Source: an uncultured Collinsella sp. (GTDB lineage Bacteria > Actinomycetota > Coriobacteriia > Coriobacteriales > Coriobacteriaceae). From it: a DNA stretch of 64,000 bases. The notes beneath the pieces are model-generated. The model had not been told where the DNA came from, made no database searches, and saw only the letters and a list, made by a program, of their open reading frames with translations. The stretch covers positions 1-64,000 of the forward strand of contig CAJLTA010000004.1 in the NCBI GenBank assembly GCA_905209455.1. The letters are read 5' to 3'. Position numbers and translations under genes: made by a program. Positions 1 through 8,838 of this stretch are shown one piece after another. Within the stretch, counting starts at the first letter, position 1. Each line of letters starts with the position of its first letter.

Positions 1-13
1 ACACGCATAAAAA

Positions 14-47
14 GCCTCCCATTTCTCATGTCCAAGAAATGGGAGGC
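14..47. terminator. 13-bp perfect hairpin with A/T tract
   Basis: Perfect 13-bp inverted repeat (arms 14-26 and 35-47, 8-nt loop) with an A-tract on its left side, which is a T-tract when read on the minus strand. It probably ends a gene lying upstream of the window, or works in both directions. No gene in the window can be tied to it. Confidence 0.55.
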
Positions 48-115
48 AGTTCAAACCCTGCGCAGGGGTGGTTTTTGTCCGGCGAATCGGTAGAATCGAA
101 TACAAGAAGAAGTTC

Positions 116-144
116 AAAGCGCATCCGTTTGGGTGCGCTTTTTT
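116..144 (+). terminator. Rho-independent terminator or attenuator just before yitT-like gene
   Basis: AAAGCGCATCC (116-126) pairs with GGGTGCGCTTT (131-141) with one G-T pair, followed by a T-run. The T-run directly abuts the GAGGGAGG ribosome-binding site of the next gene, so the hairpin ends a transcript only about 13 nt before a start codon. It may terminate an upstream gene or attenuate the YitT gene. Confidence 0.6.
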
Positions 145-156
145 GAGGGAGGCAGC

Positions 157-1047
157 ATGGCATATCGTCTGGACATCAAGCGCATTCTTTCGATGAACTT
201 CTTTCACGATCTGCCCCAGATCATGTTGGGGTGCGCTCTGGCCGCTATTGCGACCGACCTGTTTTTGATTCCCAACGGCCTTGCTGCCGGTGGCGTTACG
301 GGCCTTGCCACCATTATCCAGGCGGTCGGCGCGACGCGAGGCGTGTCGCTTCCCGTCGGTATCCAGACCATCGTGATGAATGCCTTGCTGCTGCTGGTCG
401 TTATGCGCGAGGGCGGCATGTTCTACGTGGTGCAGACCGCGACGGGCTTTGTGCTGCTGGGCTTCTTTACCGATCTGTTCGCCCCGTTTGTAGCACCTCT
501 GGCGGATGCGGACCTGATGCTTCCCGCTATGTGGGGCGGCATTATTACGGGCATCGGTTACGGCATGGTGTTGCGCGCCGGCGCCAACACCGGCGGCTCG
601 GACACGATTGGCCAAATCATCTCGCGTAACACCTCACTGCCGGTGGGCTCGACCGTCATGGCGATCGATGTTGCCGTATGCGCGCTGTCGGCTCCGGTCT
701 TTTCAATCGAAAACGCACTATATGCAGGCCTTTCGATGGTCATTAGCGGCTACGTGATCGATGCCGTGGTCGATGGTGGCAACAAACGCCGTATGGTACT
801 CATCATCTCGGACAAGTTCCCTGATATCGCTGCCGATATCATGTATGGCCTGGGTCGTGGTTGTACCAAGTTTAAGGCGACTGGCATGTATTCGGGTGCC
901 GAGAAGCCAGTGATTATGGTCATCGTGAGCCGTCGAGAGCTCAATACCCTCAAGACGATCGTGCGCGAGCGCGATCCTCATGCCATCGTGACGGTTGCCG
1001 ACGTTACGGAAGCCTTCGGCGAGGGATTCAAGGACATTAGCGCGTAG
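157..1047 (+). CDS. YitT family membrane protein (DUF161 + DUF2179)
   Basis: 296-residue membrane protein of the YitT family. The N-terminal two thirds contains about five to six hydrophobic segments, including a glycine-rich MVLRAGANTGGSDTIG stretch typical of the family. The last 85 or so residues form the soluble DUF2179 domain (VDGGNKRRMVLIISDK to VADVTEAFGEGF). No transported substrate is established for the family. ATG 157 is preferred over GTG 133 because GAGGGAGG sits 6 nt upstream and GTG 133 lies inside a terminator hairpin. It appears to be a single-gene unit; the next gene starts 207 nt downstream. Confidence 0.9.
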   Translation: MAYRLDIKRILSMNFFHDLPQIMLGCALAAIATDLFLIPNGLAAGGVTGLATIIQAVGATRGVSLPVGIQTIVMNALLLLVVMREGGMFYVVQTATGFVLLGFFTDLFAPFVAPLADADLMLPAMWGGIITGIGYGMVLRAGANTGGSDTIGQIISRNTSLPVGSTVMAIDVAVCALSAPVFSIENALYAGLSMVISGYVIDAVVDGGNKRRMVLIISDKFPDIAADIMYGLGRGCTKFKATGMYSGAEKPVIMVIVSRRELNTLKTIVRERDPHAIVTVADVTEAFGEGFKDISA

Positions 1048-1254
1048 GGTCGATCGCGTTCCATCCAAAAGACGTTCACATTGATAAACCGTTTCATCAG
1101 CGGTTCTGCCTGCTAAATTGTTCAAATAATGATAAAAACTCTGGTAAAGCCATCAGTTTCCAGCATAATGAATGACGTACGTGCATTGCGGCTGTGTTGG
1201 GATTACCTTCGGTGCCGTGCGCATTTTGTCTAATGAGGATGAAAGGAAGGCACA

Positions 1255-2085
1255 ATGAGCGACGAAGAGCTCAAAAAGGTTGCCAACGAGGTAAGGAAGG
1301 GCATCGTCACCGGCGTGCACGCTGCCAAGTCCGGCCATCCGGGCGGTTCGCTCGGCGCTGCCGACATCATGACCTATCTGTACTTTGAGGAAATGAACGT
1401 CGACCCGGCCGATCCCCGCAAGGCCGATCGCGACCGTTTTGTGCTCTCCAAGGGCCATTGCGCTCCGGGCCTGTACGCCGTGCTCGCCGAGCGTGGGTTC
1501 TTCCCCAAGGAGGATCTCGAGACGCTGCGCCATATCGGCAGCCACCTGCAGGGTCATCCCAACATGAACGACACCCCGGGCGTTGACATGTCTACCGGTT
1601 CGCTCGGCCAGGGCATCTCCGCCGCCGTGGGCATGGCGGTTGCCGCCAAGCACTGGGGCGATACTTACCGCACGTACGCCCTGCTGGGCGATGGCGAGAG
1701 CGAGGAGGGCCAGGTCTGGGAGGCCGCCATGTTTGCCGGCAACCAGCAGCTCGATAACCTCTGCGTGATCGTCGACCACAACGGCCTGCAGATCGACGGC
1801 CCCGTCGAGGAGGTCAACGACCCCATGCCGCTCGCCGACAAGTTCCGCGCCTTTAAGTTCCACGTGGTGGAGCTCGCCGACGGCAACGACTTCGACCAGA
1901 TCCGCGCCGCCTTTGCCGAGGCTCGCGCCACCAAGGGGCAGCCGACCGCCATTATCGCCGAGACCATGAAGGGCAAGGGCGTTTCCTTTATGGAGAACCA
2001 GGTTGGTTGGCACGGCAAGGCCCCCAACGATGAACAGTTTGAGCAGGCCATGGCAGAGCTCACGGCCGCCGGAGAGGAGCTCTAG
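1255..2085 (+). CDS. Transketolase, N-terminal (thiamine-pyrophosphate) subunit
   Basis: 276 residues corresponding to the N-terminal half of transketolase. The start GIVTGVHAAKSGHPGGSLGA and the TPP-binding run LGDGESEEGQVWEAAMFAG, followed by DHNGLQIDG, are diagnostic. The enzyme moves two-carbon units between sugar phosphates in the non-oxidative pentose phosphate pathway and works as a complex with the subunit encoded 1 nt downstream. The split two-gene form is common in Gram-positive anaerobes and archaea. AAAGGAAGG precedes the ATG. Confidence 0.95.
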   Translation: MSDEELKKVANEVRKGIVTGVHAAKSGHPGGSLGAADIMTYLYFEEMNVDPADPRKADRDRFVLSKGHCAPGLYAVLAERGFFPKEDLETLRHIGSHLQGHPNMNDTPGVDMSTGSLGQGISAAVGMAVAAKHWGDTYRTYALLGDGESEEGQVWEAAMFAGNQQLDNLCVIVDHNGLQIDGPVEEVNDPMPLADKFRAFKFHVVELADGNDFDQIRAAFAEARATKGQPTAIIAETMKGKGVSFMENQVGWHGKAPNDEQFEQAMAELTAAGEEL

Positions 2086-2086
2086 G

Positions 2087-3028
2087 ATGGCAGACGTCAA
2101 GAAAATCGCCACGCGCGTAAGCTACGGCGAGGCCCTCGTCGAGCTCGCCAACGAGCACGATGACTTTGTGGTCCTCGACGCCGACCTGGCCGCCGCCACG
2201 CAGACCGGCAAATTTAAGGCCGCTTGCCCCGACCGCTTCTTCGACGTGGGTATCGCCGAGAGCAACCTGATGGGTGTTGCCGCCGGTATCGCGACCACCG
2301 GTCGTGTTGCCTTCGCGAGCACCTTTGCCATGTTCGCTGCCGGTCGCGCCTTTGAGCAGGTCCGTAACTCCATCGGCTACCCGCACCTTAACGTTAAGAT
2401 CGGTGCCACGCACGCCGGTATCTCGGTGGGCGAGGACGGCGCCACGCACCAGTGCTGCGAGGATATCGCCCTGATGCGCGTCATCCCTGGCATGACCGTG
2501 ATTGTTCCCGCCGACGACGTCGAGGCCCGCGCCGTGACGCGCGCCGCCTACGAGTGCGACGGTCCGGTGTACATGCGCTTTGCCCGTCTGGCCTCGCCGG
2601 TTATCAACGATCCAGAGACCTACAAGTTCGAGTTGGGTAAGGGTATTGTCATGCGCGAGGGCGCCGATGTGACCATCATCGCCTGCGGCCTGATGGTCGG
2701 CGAGGCTCTCGAGGCCGCCGAGCAGCTCGCTGCCGAGGGCATCGACGCCGAGGTCATCAACATGCACACCATCAAGCCCGTCGATGCCGACCTGATCGTC
2801 AAGAGCGCCACCAAGACCGGCCACGTCGTGACCGTCGAGGAGCACTCTGTGATCGGTGGCCTGGGCAGCGCCGTTGCCGACGTCCTGTGCGAGCAGTGCC
2901 CGACGCCGCTCAAGAAGATCGGTGTCAACGACACCTTCGGTGAGTCTGGCCCGGGTGCCGAACTCTTGCACAAGTATGGCCTGGACGCCGCCAACATCGT
3001 GGCGACCACCAAAGAGTTCTTGGGCTAA
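2087..3028 (+). CDS. Transketolase, C-terminal (pyrimidine-binding) subunit
   Basis: 313 residues matching the Pyr and C-terminal domains of transketolase. Visible are the FFDVGIAESNLMGVAAGIATTGRVAF region, where the Glu activates TPP, then GATHAGISVGEDGATHQCCED, and a C-terminal domain ending near GPGAELLHKYGL. ATG 2087 follows the stop of the N-terminal subunit by one base, with GGAG in the 3' end of that gene, so the two are translationally coupled and made in equal amounts. An in-frame upstream start would run through the previous gene and is rejected. Confidence 0.95.
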   Translation: MADVKKIATRVSYGEALVELANEHDDFVVLDADLAAATQTGKFKAACPDRFFDVGIAESNLMGVAAGIATTGRVAFASTFAMFAAGRAFEQVRNSIGYPHLNVKIGATHAGISVGEDGATHQCCEDIALMRVIPGMTVIVPADDVEARAVTRAAYECDGPVYMRFARLASPVINDPETYKFELGKGIVMREGADVTIIACGLMVGEALEAAEQLAAEGIDAEVINMHTIKPVDADLIVKSATKTGHVVTVEEHSVIGGLGSAVADVLCEQCPTPLKKIGVNDTFGESGPGAELLHKYGLDAANIVATTKEFLG

Positions 3029-3098
3029 AGCAAGACGGATTTCAAGGACTGCTTCGCCAGAACTATTAAACTGCTTCGCCAGTACTATGGAAACCCGG

Positions 3099-3130
3099 CA
3101 GGGGCGCTCTCTTGGAGGGCGCCCCTGTTT
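3099..3130 (+). terminator. Rho-independent terminator after transketolase genes
   Basis: CAGGGGCGC (3099-3107) pairs perfectly with GCGCCCCTG (3119-3127), followed by TTT. It ends the transketolase operon. Confidence 0.75.
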
Positions 3131-3135
3131 CAGTT

Positions 3136-3193
3136 GCGGTGAAATAAGGACTATTTTGCCAGTCTAAAGGCTCAACAGTCCCTATTTCACCGC
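3136..3193. repeat. GCGGTGAAATA inverted repeat, copy 1
   Basis: Arms GCGGTGAAATAAGGACTATT and its near-complement reading TATTTCACCGC flank an 18-nt loop. Related copies lie at 17061-17123 and 31353-31419, with conserved arms and unrelated loops. The rest of this 525-bp gene-free interval holds the terminator before it, the large hairpin at 3327-3449, and the ftsE leader; nothing else is recognised. Confidence 0.75.
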
Positions 3194-3326
3194 ATCTTAT
3201 GAAGACGCCCCTCAAGCACGGTCCCATCAGGGAAAAGGACATATATCGACAAAGCGCAATTCAGACCCTTCCAGCTTTGTATATGCAGCACCCCAAGATA
3301 AACGCAGCGACCCCTTAGTTATCGCA

Positions 3327-3449
3327 GGCCGGGCACAGGGTTACTCTCCAAATCTTTCCGCAGGACGGAGGAGCCCCCGCCGCGCGAAGCGCGCAGCGGG
3401 GGCTCCGACATGTCCGAGGACGATTTGGAGAGTAACCCTGTGTCCGGCC
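3327..3449. repeat. 123-bp nested inverted repeat (large hairpin) upstream of ftsE
   Basis: A 28-bp outer arm (3327-3354) pairs with 3422-3449 with a single G-T pair. A second perfect 11-bp arm, GGAGCCCCCGC (3370-3380), pairs with 3396-3406 inside it. There is no T-tract, so it is not an obvious terminator. It is not repeated elsewhere in the window. It lies about 100 bp upstream of ftsE and may be an RNA structure in the leader or a mobile palindrome. Confidence 0.7.
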
Positions 3450-3553
3450 GACGGGATCCCTAAGCACGCCATGCTTCTTATGTGCAGCAAAGCTAATGCT
3501 GCTAAAATACAAAGCGCTCATGTAGTTTAAACGCACGACGATAAGGAGCACCA

Positions 3554-4774
3554 GTGGGTAACCACTTCCGTACCTCCGGTGCGGGCGATGATGCCCCCAA
3601 GACGCAGGCAGGCGTCCAGGGCAGTCGTTTCGCCACTCCGGATTCAGAGGGCCAGCCTGTTGCTCAGGCCCCCGCTCAGCCGGCAGATCAGGCACAGCCG
3701 GCATCCGATCCCTTTGCCTACAATCCAACCAGCGATGTCGCGCTTTCCGGCGCGGCGGGTTTTGAGCCCGTTCAGGCCGTGACCGCTCGCGTGGAGCAGC
3801 CTCAGGCTGGCGCCGCCACGCCGCAGCCTACCATGGCCGCTATTCCCGACCCCATGGCCCCTGCGACGCCGGCTCCTCAGCCTGCGCAGTCCGGTCTCTT
3901 TGCCGCTATTCCCGACCCCACGCAGCCTGCTGCCCCGGTGGTCGAGAGCGATCAGGCCGCCGAGGTCGCAAGCCTCGATAACGCGCTCAACAACCCCGAT
4001 TTTACGTCGGTGTTTGCGCCCATCGATCCGCAGGCCAGCCGCAAGAAGATGGCCAAGCAGGCCGGTGTCGAGCCCGTCATCCTTATGGAGCATGTCACCA
4101 AGATCTATCCGGCACAGCCCAACAAGCCTGCACTCGACGACATCAACATCGAGATCTATCCGGGCGAGTTCGTCTTCCTGGTCGGTCACTCCGGCTCGGG
4201 TAAGACCACGCTGCTGTCGACGCTCAACCGCGACGTCAAGCCGACGAGCGGCCGCATCCTGGTTGCCGGTCAGGACCTCATGAAGATCAAGAACCGCAAG
4301 GTTCCGTTCCTGCGCCGCCAGATTGGCGCCGTGTTCCAGGACTTTAAGCTTCTGCCGCAAAAGACCGCCTACGAAAACGTGGCGTTTGCCCTGCAGTGCA
4401 TCGGCAAGCCCAAGGGCGTCATTCGCAGCCAGGTGCCCGAGGTGCTGCGCCTGGTCGGTCTGGCCGATCAGATGGACTCGCTGCCCGACCAGCTTTCCGG
4501 TGGCGAGCAGCAGCGCGTTGCCGTCGCCCGTGCTATGGTCAACCGTCCGCCGCTGCTGATCTGCGACGAGCCCACGGGCAACCTCGACCCGGCGATCTCG
4601 CTGGGCATCATGAAACTGCTTGAGCGTATTAACCGCACCGGCACCACCGTGATCGTCGCCACGCACGACCGCGAGATGGTCGATAGCATGCACCGTCGCG
4701 TGATCGCCCTCGAGGGCGGCCACGTCATCCGCGACCAGGAGAGGGGAGGTTACGGCAACTATGGCACCAACTAA
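3554..4774 (+). CDS. ftsE: Cell-division ATP-binding protein FtsE with long N-terminal extension
   Basis: 406 residues. The ABC ATPase occupies about 175-400: Walker A GHSGSGKTT (211-219), signature LSGGEQQRVAVARA, Walker B LLICDEPTG and a switch His in VATHDRE. FtsE with FtsX controls peptidoglycan hydrolases at the septum. Usual FtsE length is about 220-230 residues; here about 172 residues rich in Pro, Ala and Gln come first, with the repeated motif AAIPDP, and look disordered. The GTG start has AAGGAG 5 nt upstream. It overlaps ftsX by 14 nt. Confidence 0.93.
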   Translation: MGNHFRTSGAGDDAPKTQAGVQGSRFATPDSEGQPVAQAPAQPADQAQPASDPFAYNPTSDVALSGAAGFEPVQAVTARVEQPQAGAATPQPTMAAIPDPMAPATPAPQPAQSGLFAAIPDPTQPAAPVVESDQAAEVASLDNALNNPDFTSVFAPIDPQASRKKMAKQAGVEPVILMEHVTKIYPAQPNKPALDDINIEIYPGEFVFLVGHSGSGKTTLLSTLNRDVKPTSGRILVAGQDLMKIKNRKVPFLRRQIGAVFQDFKLLPQKTAYENVAFALQCIGKPKGVIRSQVPEVLRLVGLADQMDSLPDQLSGGEQQRVAVARAMVNRPPLLICDEPTGNLDPAISLGIMKLLERINRTGTTVIVATHDREMVDSMHRRVIALEGGHVIRDQERGGYGNYGTN

Positions 4775-5681
4775 CGTGGGCTACTCCTTCAAAGAGGCAA
4801 TCAGCCACTTCTTCCGTAACTGGACTACCTCGCTCGGCGCCGTCATCACGATCTTCCTTTCGCTGTTTATCATCGGCCTGTTCATCATGGGCTCTGCGAT
4901 GCTGAACTCCGTGATCGGCACCGTCGAGGATCAGGTTGTCATCAACGCGTTCATTAGCGATGACGCCGATCAGGCTGATGTTCAGGCTTTTGAGGCCGAG
5001 CTTAAGACGTGGAATAACGTCAAGTCCGTGACCTATAAGGACAAGGACGACGCGCTGGCCGAGTATACGAGCAAGATGTCGGGCAACGCCGACGCCACCA
5101 TGAGCGCGCTCGATGGCCAGAACCCGCTGCCGGCTTCCTTCGCTATTGAGATGGACGATCCGTCCAAGGTCGAGAGCACGGCAAAGAAGCTCAAGAAGGA
5201 TGCCGATTTCCAGAAGATCGCGGATGACGGCGACGTCAACGCGAGCGTGCTGTACGGCCAGGAGGAAGTGAGCCGCCTGTTCCAGGTGACCAACTACATC
5301 CGCATCGCCGCCGTGGTGCTCGTTGGCCTGCTGACTTTTATCGCGTTCATCTTTATCAACAACACGATTCGCCTGTCCATTACGGCGCGTCGTCGTGAGA
5401 TTGCGATTATGCGTCTGGTCGGCGCCAGCAACGGCTTCATTCGTGGCCCGTTTATCACCGAGGGCGTACTGCAGGCCATTTTGGGCTCGCTGCTTTCCAT
5501 CGGCGTTCTGGAGCTGCTGCGCAATCTGATGATTCCGCGTTTGCAGGAGAGCATCGGCTGGATGTCGTTTGCCCTGCCGATGCAGTACTACCTGGTGACC
5601 TATGCTGCGCTGATTCTGGTCGGCGTGATTATCGGCCTCTTTGGTTCTGCCATCGCCATGCGTCGCTACCTGCGCGTGTAG
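4761..5681 (+). CDS. ftsX: Cell-division protein FtsX
   Basis: 306 residues, of normal FtsX length. It has an N-terminal transmembrane helix (about 25-50), an extracellular domain of about 120 residues, and three C-terminal helices forming the FtsX/MacB-type permease core, with the conserved RREIAIMRLVGAS turn. It is the membrane partner of FtsE and transmits ATP hydrolysis to cell-wall hydrolases outside the cell. The start codon lies inside the end of ftsE, so the pair is translationally coupled, and a terminator follows. Confidence 0.95.
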   Translation: MAPTNVGYSFKEAISHFFRNWTTSLGAVITIFLSLFIIGLFIMGSAMLNSVIGTVEDQVVINAFISDDADQADVQAFEAELKTWNNVKSVTYKDKDDALAEYTSKMSGNADATMSALDGQNPLPASFAIEMDDPSKVESTAKKLKKDADFQKIADDGDVNASVLYGQEEVSRLFQVTNYIRIAAVVLVGLLTFIAFIFINNTIRLSITARRREIAIMRLVGASNGFIRGPFITEGVLQAILGSLLSIGVLELLRNLMIPRLQESIGWMSFALPMQYYLVTYAALILVGVIIGLFGSAIAMRRYLRV

Positions 5682-5705
5682 GCATGCCTGGAATTCATCC
5701 CTTCC

Positions 5706-5739
5706 AACGGGTCGTCTCTTATGGGGCGGCCCGTTTTTT
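5706..5739 (+). terminator. Terminator of the ftsEX operon
   Basis: AACGGGTCG (5706-5714) pairs with CGGCCCGTT (5727-5735) with one G-T pair, followed by six T. Confidence 0.8.
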
Positions 5740-5816
5740 GATCCCTAGGGGACGGCAGGAAAGCGAATCATTTGGGTAGACTCTTTGGAGTTCGCAATCG
5801 ATAGTTAGGAGGCGCC

Positions 5817-7952
5817 ATGGGGCGCAATAACAAGCATAAGCGTGGAGCTCGCAATAAGCGCGGGCCGGTGCGCAGCGAACGCCGTCCGAGCCTGACCGGG
5901 CGCGTGCAGCTCCATGAGCACAGTGCCTATGTCATAACCGAGAATGGCGACTACAAGGTCATGGGTCGCGGCAAGCGTGAGATCATGGACGGCGATACCG
6001 TTGCCGTGAGCATTAAGAATAGCCCGCATGGCGAGCGTCGCGCCGTGATCGAGGGCGTAGTTGAGCGCGCAGCCATAAGCGTGGTGGGTACGTACCAGAC
6101 CGCCGGTCCGCTCGGTGTGATCGAGCCGCTCGATTCGCGCTTGAAGGCCGACTTCTTCATTTTGCCCGAGGATACCTCGGCGGATCGTCTGAGTGTCCAC
6201 CCGGGTGATGCCGTTGTCGCGCGCATTTTGACCTACCCGACGCGCCTGGAATCGGGCACTGTGACGATCGAACGCCGCATTGGCGGAGATGACGCGCCCG
6301 ATTTGGGCGTTCAATATGTGATGGCGCGTTACGGCTATACCGATAGCTATCCCGAGGCCGCGCTGGACGAGGCCGAGGGGCTTTCGCTCGATGTGTCCGC
6401 GGCGCTTAAGGACCCGCTCCGCCGCGATCTGCGCGACCGCTTTGTCATCACGATCGACCCGGTCGACGCGCGCGACTTTGACGATGCCATTTCGTTGGAG
6501 CGCACGCCCGAGGGTGGCTACAAGCTGGGTGTGCATATCGCCGACGTTTCACACTATGTGGCTTGGGACGGGCATATCGATCTTGAGGCTCGCCATCGTA
6601 CGACATCGGTGTATCTGGCCGATCGCGTGCTTCCCATGCTGCCCGAACGCCTGTCCTGTGACCTGTGCTCGCTTCGCCCTGACGAGGACCGTCTTGCGTT
6701 TACCGTCGATATCGAGCTCGATGCGCAGGGTCGCGTGCGGCATTACGATCCGTATTCCAGCGTGATTCGCTCGCGTGTGCGTATGGACTATGACGGCGCC
6801 GAGGCGCTGCTGGTGCGTGCCGGCGCGGTTGAGTATTCGGTGCTGGAGGGTGCAGCCGAGGATGTTGCGGCTGCCGAGACCTCGCGCGAGGAAGCGCTTG
6901 AGCGCGGTCTTGCGTGCGAGGAGGCCGCCCGCGGCTACAACATCGACCTCGGCGATTTCCTTGTCGCCGCTAACGAACTCGCCGAACTTCGCCGTCGTAT
7001 TCGTCGCGCCCGCGGCTCAGTCGATTTTGACACAGCCGAGATTCGCGCTCTATTGGATGAGGACGGAGTGCCCGTGCAGATTGTGGCGCGTGAGCGTTCG
7101 TGTGCCACGTCGCTTATCGAGGAAGCCATGCTGCTCGCCAACGAGTGCGTTGCAGAGTGGCTGGCAGACCGTGATATCGAGGCCTGCTATCGTGTGCATG
7201 AGGATCCGAGCCCCGATAGCCTGCACGGTGCTGCCGTTGCGCTGGCGCAGCTAGGCATCATCGACGATCGCCGTGCTGCCGGTATTGCCCTGGGGAGCCC
7301 CGATGAGCTGCAGGCTGCAGTTGATGCTGCCGCCGGTACGGCCAACGCACCGCTCGTCAACACGCTGCTTCTGCGCAGCATGCAGCGCGCGCTGTACAAG
7401 CCGCGCAACGAGGGCCACTTTGCGCTCGCCGCGCCGTGCTACTGTCACTTTACGAGTCCCATCCGTCGCTACCCCGATCTAGTGGTGCACCGCGTGCTCA
7501 AACTGCAGTTGGCCTATGAGCAGCTCGGCGGCAAGGACGCCTTGGTCCGTACGCCGCGGCTGATCGGCAAGGGGCGTGAGTCGCTGCCGCGCATTCTGCC
7601 GCAGATCTGCCGCGCATGTAGCGATGCCGAGCGCGCGGCAGATGCCGCCAGCCATGCGACGCAAAAGATCAAGATTGCCCAGTACTATGAGGACTGTCTG
7701 GGTGAGCGCTATGCCGGAACCGTCTCGTGGGTTAGCAGCATGGGCCTCTTTGTGCGCTTGGACCTAACACAGGTCGAGGGCCTGGTTTCAATTAAGAGCC
7801 TGGGCAACGAGTGGTTCGAGTTCGACGAGGACGCGCTTACGCTGACGGGCGCCGACACGGGGACTCGCTATGAACTGGGCCAGCGCGTGATTATCGAGGT
7901 CTCGCGCGTCAATACCACGCGTGGACACTTGGACTTTAAGCTTATCCATTAG
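5817..7952 (+). CDS. rnr: Ribonuclease R (RNB family 3'-5' exoribonuclease)
   Basis: 711 residues, the length usual for RNase R. The order is a basic N-terminus (MGRNNKHKRGARNKRG), cold-shock OB domains, the RNB catalytic domain with DPVDARDFDDAI near residue 215 (the Asp cluster that binds Mg), the HFTSPIRRYPDL motif, and a C-terminal S1 domain (GTVSWVSSMGLFVRLD). It degrades structured RNA and, with SmpB-tmRNA, defective messages; smpB lies about 9 kb away. Start: GGAGG 6 nt before the ATG. Confidence 0.95.
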   Translation: MGRNNKHKRGARNKRGPVRSERRPSLTGRVQLHEHSAYVITENGDYKVMGRGKREIMDGDTVAVSIKNSPHGERRAVIEGVVERAAISVVGTYQTAGPLGVIEPLDSRLKADFFILPEDTSADRLSVHPGDAVVARILTYPTRLESGTVTIERRIGGDDAPDLGVQYVMARYGYTDSYPEAALDEAEGLSLDVSAALKDPLRRDLRDRFVITIDPVDARDFDDAISLERTPEGGYKLGVHIADVSHYVAWDGHIDLEARHRTTSVYLADRVLPMLPERLSCDLCSLRPDEDRLAFTVDIELDAQGRVRHYDPYSSVIRSRVRMDYDGAEALLVRAGAVEYSVLEGAAEDVAAAETSREEALERGLACEEAARGYNIDLGDFLVAANELAELRRRIRRARGSVDFDTAEIRALLDEDGVPVQIVARERSCATSLIEEAMLLANECVAEWLADRDIEACYRVHEDPSPDSLHGAAVALAQLGIIDDRRAAGIALGSPDELQAAVDAAAGTANAPLVNTLLLRSMQRALYKPRNEGHFALAAPCYCHFTSPIRRYPDLVVHRVLKLQLAYEQLGGKDALVRTPRLIGKGRESLPRILPQICRACSDAERAADAASHATQKIKIAQYYEDCLGERYAGTVSWVSSMGLFVRLDLTQVEGLVSIKSLGNEWFEFDEDALTLTGADTGTRYELGQRVIIEVSRVNTTRGHLDFKLIH

Positions 7953-7977
7953 CTAAATCCCGACTCATGGTGGGGGA

Positions 7978-8012
7978 GCGGAGGGCGGTCTTTCGGGGTC
8001 GCCCTCCGCATT
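7978..8012 (+). terminator. Hairpin terminator after rnr
   Basis: GCGGAGGGCG (7978-7987) pairs perfectly with CGCCCTCCGC (8000-8009). Only a short T stretch follows, so it is a strong stem with a weak T-tract. Confidence 0.6.
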
Positions 8013-8084
8013 TGAATAGTGGCTACCTTGCCGTCTGCTCGGCCGCCCGCTTACCTGCTATTTGAGAGGTAAAACCTACCAAAA

Positions 8085-8110
8085 TAAACCTGTCCCTTTT
8101 GGCAGGTTTA
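8085..8110. repeat. TAAACCTG / CAGGTTTA palindrome upstream of recombinase
   Basis: TAAACCTG (8085-8092) and CAGGTTTA (8103-8110) flank TCCCTTTTGG. It belongs loosely to the GGGAC/CCTGTCCC palindromes scattered through the window, and lies 19 nt before the recombinase start, where it could also act as a binding or crossover site. Confidence 0.45.
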
Positions 8111-8128
8111 CAAGAAAGCGGGGATGAG

Positions 8129-8734
8129 ATGGCGACGGTGTACGGGTATGCGCGGGTGAGTTCGCGCGATCAGAATCTGAATCGGCAGCTGGATGCGCTG
8201 GGCGCCTATGGCGTGGGCTCAGCGAATATTTATGCCGACCATGCGAGCGGCAAGGACTTCGATCGACCGCATTATCGCGAGCTGTTGCACGTCCTGGGAG
8301 ACGGGGACGTGCTGGTGGTGCTTTCTATCGACCGACTTGGTCGTAATTACTCCGAGATTCTTGAGGAATGGCGACGCATTACCAAGGAGCTCGGGGTTGC
8401 CATTGTGGTATTGGACATGCCATTGCTTGACACGCGCGCTAGGGCCAGCGGCGCGCCGGATGTGACCAACACCCTGATTGCCGATATTGTGCTGCAACTG
8501 CTGAGCTACGTGGCGCAGGTGGAGCGCGAGAATATCCATCGGCGCCAGGCGGAGGGAATTGCAGCGGCGCGGGCGCGAGGGGTTCGTTTCGGTCGACCTC
8601 GCAAGCCGTGCCCTCCTCAGTTTGAGCTGGTGCGCGATAGCTATGAGGCAGGCGATATTACCCGCAGCCAGGCAGCAAAGTGCCTGGGCGTGTGCGTGGG
8701 GACGTTCGATCGCTGGATGCGCGAGGCGGGGTAG
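8129..8734 (+). CDS. Small serine recombinase (resolvase/invertase family)
   Basis: 201 residues. The N-terminal resolvase domain (about 1-140) begins TVYGYARVSSRDQNLNRQLDAL, with the nucleophilic Ser in the VSSRDQ run, and continues with DRLGRN and a YVAQVERENIHRRQAEGIAAARARG helix. A C-terminal helix-turn-helix follows (DITRSQAAKCLGVCVGTFDRW). Such enzymes invert or resolve DNA between short sites; no partner site or cargo is clear here. ATG 8129 is chosen because the family starts at this residue; an in-frame TTG lies 30 nt upstream. Its GC content resembles its neighbours. Confidence 0.88.
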   Translation: MATVYGYARVSSRDQNLNRQLDALGAYGVGSANIYADHASGKDFDRPHYRELLHVLGDGDVLVVLSIDRLGRNYSEILEEWRRITKELGVAIVVLDMPLLDTRARASGAPDVTNTLIADIVLQLLSYVAQVERENIHRRQAEGIAAARARGVRFGRPRKPCPPQFELVRDSYEAGDITRSQAAKCLGVCVGTFDRWMREAG

Positions 8735-8838
8735 GGGTTTGCGTCGCTTTGTCGCTTCCTGTTGCGATTCAAATATTGATACGGTGACGATGCCATTTGG
8801 GGCTACACTCGCTGATATTCAAAAAAGGAGGTTGGCCC

